Of a stretch of DNA of 11,102 nt, positions 7,074-11,102 are shown piece after piece; the first letter of the stretch is position 1, and every line of letters starts with the position of its first letter. Source of the stretch: Thiohalobacter sp. (GTDB taxonomy: Bacteria; Pseudomonadota; Gammaproteobacteria; DSM-19610); assembly GCA_027010005.1 (NCBI GenBank), contig JALVCM010000242.1:1-11102 (forward strand), in the 5' to 3' direction. The position numbers and the translations under genes were made by a program. A model generated the notes under the pieces. That model was not told where the DNA came from and ran no database searches. It saw only the letters and a program-made list of their open reading frames with translations.

Positions 7074-8864
7074 TCAGGATTGAGGAGTTTCCTTTTCGAC
7101 AGGTTTACGCAGACGGATATTCAGTTCACGCAACTGTGCATCGGAGACTTCCGACGGTGCATTGGTCAACGGGCAACTGGCCGTTTGCGTCTTCGGAAAT
7201 GCCATCACTTCGCGGATCGAATGTGCACCACTCATCAGCATCAACAGGCGATCCAGACCAAAGGCCAGTCCACCGTGCGGCGGGCAACCGTATTTCAGTG
7301 CCGTCAGCAGGAAGCCGAACTTGTCTTCTGCCTCCTGGTCACTGATGCCCAGCAGTTCGAACACACGCCGCTGTACCTCGGTGCGGAAAATACGCATGGA
7401 ACCACCACCGACTTCAGTACCGTTCAGCACCATGTCGTAGGCACGCGAGTGGCAGGCGCCGGGGTCTGTCTCAAGCAAGTCCAGGTGCTCTTCCTTCGGC
7501 GCCGTAAAGGGGTGGTGCAGGGACGTCCAGCGGCCACTGTCCCCGTCTTTCTCGAACATCGGGAAGTCCACCACCCACAGCGGTTTCCAGTCGCCTTCCA
7601 TCAGGCCACGGTCTTCGCCCAGCTTGACGCGCAGGGCGCCCAGCGCTTCATTCACCACGTGCGCCTTGTCGGCGCCGAAAAACACCAGGTCACCATCTTC
7701 TGCACCGGTACGCTGCATAATGGTATCGACCACCTCATCCGGCAGGAATTTCAGAATGGGCGACTGCAGACCCTCCCGGCCTTTGGCCAGTTCGTTGACC
7801 TTGATGTAGGCCAGCCCGCGGGCACCATAGATACCGACAAATTTGGTGTAGTCGTCGATTTCCTTACGCGTCAGTTCGCAACCCCTGGGCAGGCGCAAGG
7901 CGGCGACGCGGCCGTCCGGCTCGTTGGCCGGGCCGGAAAAGACCTTGAACTCGACATCCTTCATCAGGTCATCGACATCGACCAGTTCCAGTGACACGCG
8001 CAGGTCCGGGCGGTCGGAACCAAAGCGCAACATGGCTTCCTGGTACGTCATGCGCGGGAACGGGCTGTCCAGTTTGACACCCAGCAGCTTGTCGAACAGA
8101 CCGCGGATCATCTCTTCCATCAGGGTCATGATCCGGTCTTCGTCCAGGAATGCTGTTTCTATATCCAGCTGGGTAAATTCCGGCTGGCGGTCAGCACGCA
8201 GGTCCTCGTCACGGAAACAGCGCACGATCTGGTAGTAGCGGTCCATGCCGGACATCATCAGCAGCTGCTTGAATAACTGCGGTGACTGCGGCAGGGCAAA
8301 AAACTCGCCGGGATGGGTACGGCTGGGCACCAGGTAATCGCGTGCACCTTCCGGCGTGGCGCGCGTCAGGATCGGGGTTTCAATATCCAGGAAACCGTGG
8401 TTGTCGAGAAAATAGCGCAGTTCGCGGGTCACCTCGGAACGCAGGCGGATACGCTGCAGCATCTCCGGACGGCGCAGATCGATATACCGGTAGCGCAGGC
8501 GGTGTTCTTCCGACACGCTGTCGTCGTCCAGGTGGAACGGCGGCGTCTCGGAGGTGTTGATAATCGTCAACTCCTTGCCAAGCACCTCGACTTCACCGGT
8601 CGACATGTCCGGGTTCTCGGTACCTTCGGGACGACGGCGCACGCGGCCTTTCACCTGCAGTACATACTCACTGCGCACCCGCTCGGCGGTGGCAAAGGTT
8701 TCCTCTGTGTCGGGGTCGAACACCACCTGTACCCGGCCTTCCCGGTCACGCAGGTCAATGAAAATTACCCCGCCGTGGTCGCGGCGACGGTGCGCCCAGC
8801 CGACCAGGGTCACCTCGGCATCGAGGTGGCTTGCATTCAGTTCACCGCAGTATTGTGTACGCAT
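7074..8864 (-). CDS. aspS: Aspartyl-tRNA synthetase, probably non-discriminating (Asp/Asn)
   Basis: This 596-residue class II synthetase charges tRNA with aspartate. It has the N-terminal anticodon-binding OB fold (residues 1 to about 105) and the bacterial-type catalytic core with an inserted GAD domain. The flipping-loop and motif regions are visible as [11 protein letters not shown], the motif 2 segment [18 protein letters not shown], and motif 3 [12 protein letters not shown]. The length fits E. coli AspRS (590). In the OB fold, H30 (RRRDHGG) and G81 (RPEGTENPD) match the Pseudomonas aeruginosa enzyme, where the equivalent His and Gly allow recognition of tRNA-Asn; E. coli has Leu at the first position. 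The start at 8864 (MRTQYCGEL) matches E. coli MRTEYCGQL. An in-frame ATG at 8912 would add 16 unconserved residues and lies in a hairpin-rich spacer, so it is rejected. Confidence 0.96.
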   Translation of the reverse strand: MRTQYCGELNASHLDAEVTLVGWAHRRRDHGGVIFIDLRDREGRVQVVFDPDTEETFATAERVRSEYVLQVKGRVRRRPEGTENPDMSTGEVEVLGKELTIINTSETPPFHLDDDSVSEEHRLRYRYIDLRRPEMLQRIRLRSEVTRELRYFLDNHGFLDIETPILTRATPEGARDYLVPSRTHPGEFFALPQSPQLFKQLLMMSGMDRYYQIVRCFRDEDLRADRQPEFTQLDIETAFLDEDRIMTLMEEMIRGLFDKLLGVKLDSPFPRMTYQEAMLRFGSDRPDLRVSLELVDVDDLMKDVEFKVFSGPANEPDGRVAALRLPRGCELTRKEIDDYTKFVGIYGARGLAYIKVNELAKGREGLQSPILKFLPDEVVDTIMQRTGAEDGDLVFFGADKAHVVNEALGALRVKLGEDRGLMEGDWKPLWVVDFPMFEKDGDSGRWTSLHHPFTAPKEEHLDLLETDPGACHSRAYDMVLNGTEVGGGSMRIFRTEVQRRVFELLGISDQEAEDKFGFLLTALKYGCPPHGGLAFGLDRLLMLMSGAHSIREVMAFPKTQTASCPLTNAPSEVSDAQLRELNIRLRKPVEKETPQS

Positions 8865-8890
8865 GTCAGTCTTCAGTGTTTCCAGATAGC

Positions 8891-8948
8891 GCCACGCCGG
8901 AGCGGCGGGCAATTGGCTTATCAGGCCCGGGACAATTGCCGGGCCTGT
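8891..8948 (-). promoter_or_regulatory. Hairpin-rich spacer between zinc ribbon gene and aspS (possible attenuator or processing element)
   Basis: A perfect 9-bp GC-rich inverted repeat (8922-8930 with 8939-8947, loop of 8) starts 1 nt after the zinc ribbon stop codon. On the minus-strand RNA it is followed by AUAAGCC rather than a U-run, so it is not a typical intrinsic terminator. A second repeat, GGCAATTG (8908-8915) with CAATTGCC (8933-8940), overlaps the first stem, so the two structures exclude each other. A third short hairpin, CGCCG/CGGCG with a 3-nt loop, lies at 8895-8907. The repeats are seen directly; any switching function is inference. Confidence 0.5.
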
Positions 8949-9218
8949 CTATTTGCTGCCCCCCGACGAGGACTTGCCGGAAGAATCCCCGCCGGATTTG
9001 GACTTGCTGTCCCCCTTGGCGACATTCTTGCGGTTCTTGCTCTTGAAATCGGTTTCATACCAGCCACTGCCCTTGAGGCGAAACCCGGCGGCAGACACTT
9101 TTTTCTGCAGGGTCGGTTTGCCGCACTCGGGGCATACCGTCAGCGGTTCATCGCTGAGCTTCTGCAGCTTTTCCATCTCCAGGCCACATTCAGTGCATTG
9201 GTACTCGTAAATCGGCAT
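8949..9218 (-). CDS. FmdB-family zinc ribbon protein
   Basis: The 89-residue protein starts MPIYEYQC and has two CxxC pairs (C8/C11 and C29/C32) that should bind one zinc. It contains the segment GSGWYETDF typical of the FmdB/CxxC_CxxC_SSSS family. Residues from about 60 onward form a Ser/Gly/Lys-rich low-complexity tail, usual in the family and probably disordered. The family is often annotated as a regulator of formamidase or amidase genes, but that role is not established generally. It is common directly upstream of aspS in gammaproteobacteria. A GGAG sequence lies 8 nt before the ATG, and an extended -10 promoter is visible upstream. Confidence 0.93.
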   Translation of the reverse strand: MPIYEYQCTECGLEMEKLQKLSDEPLTVCPECGKPTLQKKVSAAGFRLKGSGWYETDFKSKNRKNVAKGDSKSKSGGDSSGKSSSGGSK

Positions 9219-9263
9219 GATTCTAACTCCGGATTCAGGCTCCCGATTTCAGCAAAGCGCGCA

Positions 9264-9272
9264 AGTATACCA
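9264..9272 (-). promoter_or_regulatory. Candidate extended -10 promoter for the zinc ribbon gene and the aspS block
   Basis: The minus strand reads TGGTATACT: a TATACT -10 element (9264-9269, 5 of 6 to consensus) preceded by TGG, forming an extended -10. No good -35 element is present at 16-18 bp, which extended -10 promoters tolerate. Transcription would start about 40 nt before the ATG at 9218. This is the first gene of the minus-strand block. Confidence 0.45.
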
Positions 9273-9311
9273 GCCAAACCGGGCTGATGCCGCCGTTTTG
9301 CCGGCTTCGGG

Positions 9312-9340
9312 TACAATTCGGCTGCGCCTGCACGGCAGGC
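9312..9340 (+). promoter_or_regulatory. Possible -10 element and leader hairpin ahead of the ABC exporter
   Basis: The divergent region 9219-9414 contains TACAAT at 9312-9317 (5 of 6 to -10 consensus), but no matching -35 element. About 9 bp further on is a perfect hairpin, GCCTGC (9326-9331) with GCAGGC (9335-9340) and a 3-nt loop. A second inverted repeat, GGTGA/TCACC, lies at 9363-9375. If transcription starts near 9324 the exporter mRNA has a leader of about 90 nt. Nothing else recognisable was found in this intergenic stretch. Confidence 0.25.
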
Positions 9341-9414
9341 ACGCCACAGACCCGGGAAATGTGGTGACGATCACCCCATGCATCAACCCGGTAACCACGG
9401 AAATTTGCCAATTC

Positions 9415-11102
9415 ATGCATAACCGACACACCGAGCTGCCCGATACGGGTGGCAATGATCTGAAAACACTGCGATCTCTCGCACCTTTTTTGTGGGAATA
9501 CCGGATACGGGTCGTGCTGGCTCTGACGTTCCTGGTACTGGCCAAGGTCGCCAATGTCGGCATTCCGCTGATGCTGAAGGGCATTGTTGATGCACTCGAC
9601 CGTGACAACATACAACTGGTACTGCCGCTGGGCCTGCTGCTGGGTTACGGCGCACTGCGGCTGGCCAGCTCCCTGTTCAACGAACTGCGTGACGCCGTAT
9701 TTGCACGGGTACGCCACGGTGCCATGCGCAAGGTAGCCGTCCGTGTACTGGAACACCTGCACCGTCTGTCACTACGCTATCACCTGGAACGCAAGACCGG
9801 TGGCATCTCGCGCGACATCGAACGCGGTACCCGCAGCGTCAGTTCACTGCTGAACTACATGGTATTCAGCATCCTGCCCACCCTGGTAGAAGTTACCCTG
9901 ATCGCCGGCATCCTGCTCAAACAGTACAGTGCCTGGTATGCCGTGATTACATTTGTCGCTGTCATTACTTATATCTTCTTTACCTTCCGTATCACCGAGT
10001 GGCGAATGAAGTACCGGGTAAAAATGAACGCTACCGATTCGAAAGCCAATACCCAGGCCATCGACAGCCTGATCAACTACGAGACAGTCAAGTACTTTGG
10101 TAATGAACCACACGAACTGGCGCGCTACGATGCCTCGCTGGAAGAGTGGGAAGATGCCGCGGTAAAAAGCCAGACCTCATTATCGGCATTGAACGTCGGG
10201 CAGGCCGCAATTATTGCGCTGGGTGTAACATCGATCATGATCCTGGCTTCCAGCGGTGTGGTAGAAGGTAAACTGAGCATCGGTGACCTGGTGCTGATCA
10301 ATGCCTTTCTGCTGCAACTGTTTATCCCGCTGAACTTCCTTGGCATTGTCTACAGCCAGCTCAAGCATGCCATCACGGACATCCAGCTGATGTTCGATGT
10401 ACTGGAGAAACGCCCGGAGATCGAAGATGCTCCCGATGCAGTACCACTTGAGGTGCGTAATGGCGAGGTACGTTTTGACCGTGTCAGCTTTGCCTACGAC
10501 CCGGACCGTCCGATCCTCAAGGATGTGAGCTTCACGATTCCCGCCGGCCACCGGGTGGCCGTGGTTGGCCCCAGCGGGGCCGGTAAATCCACGCTTGCAC
10601 GCCTGCTGTTCCGGTTTTACGACGTCAATGCAGGACGCATTCTCATCGACGGCCAGGACATTCGTTCTGTCACCCAGCAAAGCCTGCGTGCCGCGATTGG
10701 TATTGTTCCCCAGGACACTGTGCTGTTTAACGACACCTTGCGCTACAACATTGGCTATGCACGCCAGGGTGCGAGTTTCGATGAAATTCAGCAGGCAGCA
10801 AAACTCGCCAATATCCATGACTTCATCATCAGCCTGCCCAAAGGTTATGACACGGTTGTCGGTGAGCGCGGACTGAAGCTGTCCGGTGGCGAAAAACAGC
10901 GTGTCGCGATTGCCCGCGCCATTCTGAAAAACCCGAAGATCCTCGTTTTTGACGAAGCCACCTCGAGCCTCGACAGCCATTCCGAACAGATCATCCTGGA
11001 AAGCCTGCGCAGCGCAGCACAGAACCACACCACGCTGGTGATCGCACACCGCCTGTCGACGATTATCGACGCTGACCGGATACTGGTTATGCAGGACGGA
11101 AG
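9415..11102 (+). CDS. Atm1/ABCB7-type ABC exporter, fused permease-ATPase (3' end outside window)
   Basis: The visible 562 residues form a half-transporter with an N-terminal six-helix membrane domain and a C-terminal ATPase, cut shortly before its end (family about 600). ATPase motifs are Walker A GPSGAGKST (385-393), Q-loop VPQDTVLFNDTL, signature LSGGEKQR (489-496), Walker B with D513/E514, and H-loop H545. The segment NYETVKYFGNE (221-231) is characteristic of the Atm1/ABCB7/HMT1 group. Relative to Novosphingobium Atm1, the glutathione-site residues R206, R210, N269 and Q272 correspond to R197, R201, N260 and Q263 here, all with the same offset. It probably exports glutathione-linked sulfur or metal species across the inner membrane. 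The ATG at 9415 has a poor ribosome-binding site; in-frame GTGs at 9361 and 9364 sit nearer a GGGA sequence and are alternatives. Confidence 0.93.
   Translation, partial: MHNRHTELPDTGGNDLKTLRSLAPFLWEYRIRVVLALTFLVLAKVANVGIPLMLKGIVDALDRDNIQLVLPLGLLLGYGALRLASSLFNELRDAVFARVRHGAMRKVAVRVLEHLHRLSLRYHLERKTGGISRDIERGTRSVSSLLNYMVFSILPTLVEVTLIAGILLKQYSAWYAVITFVAVITYIFFTFRITEWRMKYRVKMNATDSKANTQAIDSLINYETVKYFGNEPHELARYDASLEEWEDAAVKSQTSLSALNVGQAAIIALGVTSIMILASSGVVEGKLSIGDLVLINAFLLQLFIPLNFLGIVYSQLKHAITDIQLMFDVLEKRPEIEDAPDAVPLEVRNGEVRFDRVSFAYDPDRPILKDVSFTIPAGHRVAVVGPSGAGKSTLARLLFRFYDVNAGRILIDGQDIRSVTQQSLRAAIGIVPQDTVLFNDTLRYNIGYARQGASFDEIQQAAKLANIHDFIISLPKGYDTVVGERGLKLSGGEKQRVAIARAILKNPKILVFDEATSSLDSHSEQIILESLRSAAQNHTTLVIAHRLSTIIDADRILVMQDG

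Noticed and set aside
8865-8912. N-terminal extension of AspRS to an upstream in-frame ATG
   Set aside because: The 16 extra residues are not conserved in known AspRS and lie in the hairpin-rich spacer. MRTQYCGEL at 8864 matches the E. coli start.
8922-8947. Intrinsic terminator after the zinc ribbon gene
   Set aside because: The stem is strong, but on the minus-strand transcript it is followed by AUAAGCC rather than a U-run, so it was recorded as a structured spacer instead.
8313-9287. Plus-strand open frame of 324 codons opposite aspS and the zinc ribbon gene
   Set aside because: It is a shadow of confident genes on the other strand, has no family motif, and crosses the intergenic region with no sign of a start signal.
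10180-11049. Minus-strand open frame of 289 codons inside the ABC exporter
   Set aside because: It lies wholly antisense to the ATPase domain, whose Walker A, signature, Walker B and H-loop motifs are all intact on the plus strand.

Overview
This window looks like a chromosomal core segment from a gammaproteobacterium with moderately high GC. The evidence is gene order and protein similarity. The run aspS-nudB-yebC-ruvC-ruvA-ruvB is the classic gammaproteobacterial arrangement, and the AspRS resembles the Pseudomonas-type enzyme more than the E. coli one. I cannot fix the genus. I see no IS element, CRISPR array, tRNA, rRNA or phage gene.

Layout. Positions 1-2348 (+) hold the end of a tightly overlapping glycerol/glycerol-3-phosphate unit. 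It comprises the C-terminal part of an FGGY-family (glycerol kinase-like) kinase, a cytosolic glycerophosphodiester phosphodiesterase, and a short FAD-dependent glycerol-3-phosphate dehydrogenase without the usual C-terminal domain. Both junctions overlap by 11 bp. Together these proteins would convert glycerol and glycerophosphodiesters to glycerol-3-phosphate and then to dihydroxyacetone phosphate.

Positions 2364-9218 (-) form one long co-oriented block. In transcription order it reads: FmdB-type zinc ribbon protein, aspS, nudB, nadA, yebC, ruvC, ruvA, ruvB. It carries tRNA charging, folate-precursor hydrolysis, NAD synthesis, a YebC-family translation/regulatory factor and Holliday-junction resolution. 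nadA sits between nudB and yebC, which are usually neighbours. Candidate promoters lie before the zinc ribbon gene, nadA and yebC, so several transcripts are likely. The block converges on the glycerol unit with only 15 bp between stop codons.

Positions 9219-9414 are a divergent intergenic region. From 9415 (+) to the window end runs an incomplete Atm1/ABCB7-type ABC exporter that keeps most of the known glutathione-site residues.

Most of the window is ordinary housekeeping sequence, and I did not find a convincing new multi-gene system. The points most worth a second look are the compact glycerophosphodiester unit with its shortened dehydrogenase, the two AspRS residues that predict tRNA-Asn mischarging (hence GatCAB dependence), the mutually exclusive hairpins between the zinc ribbon gene and aspS, and the nadA insertion.
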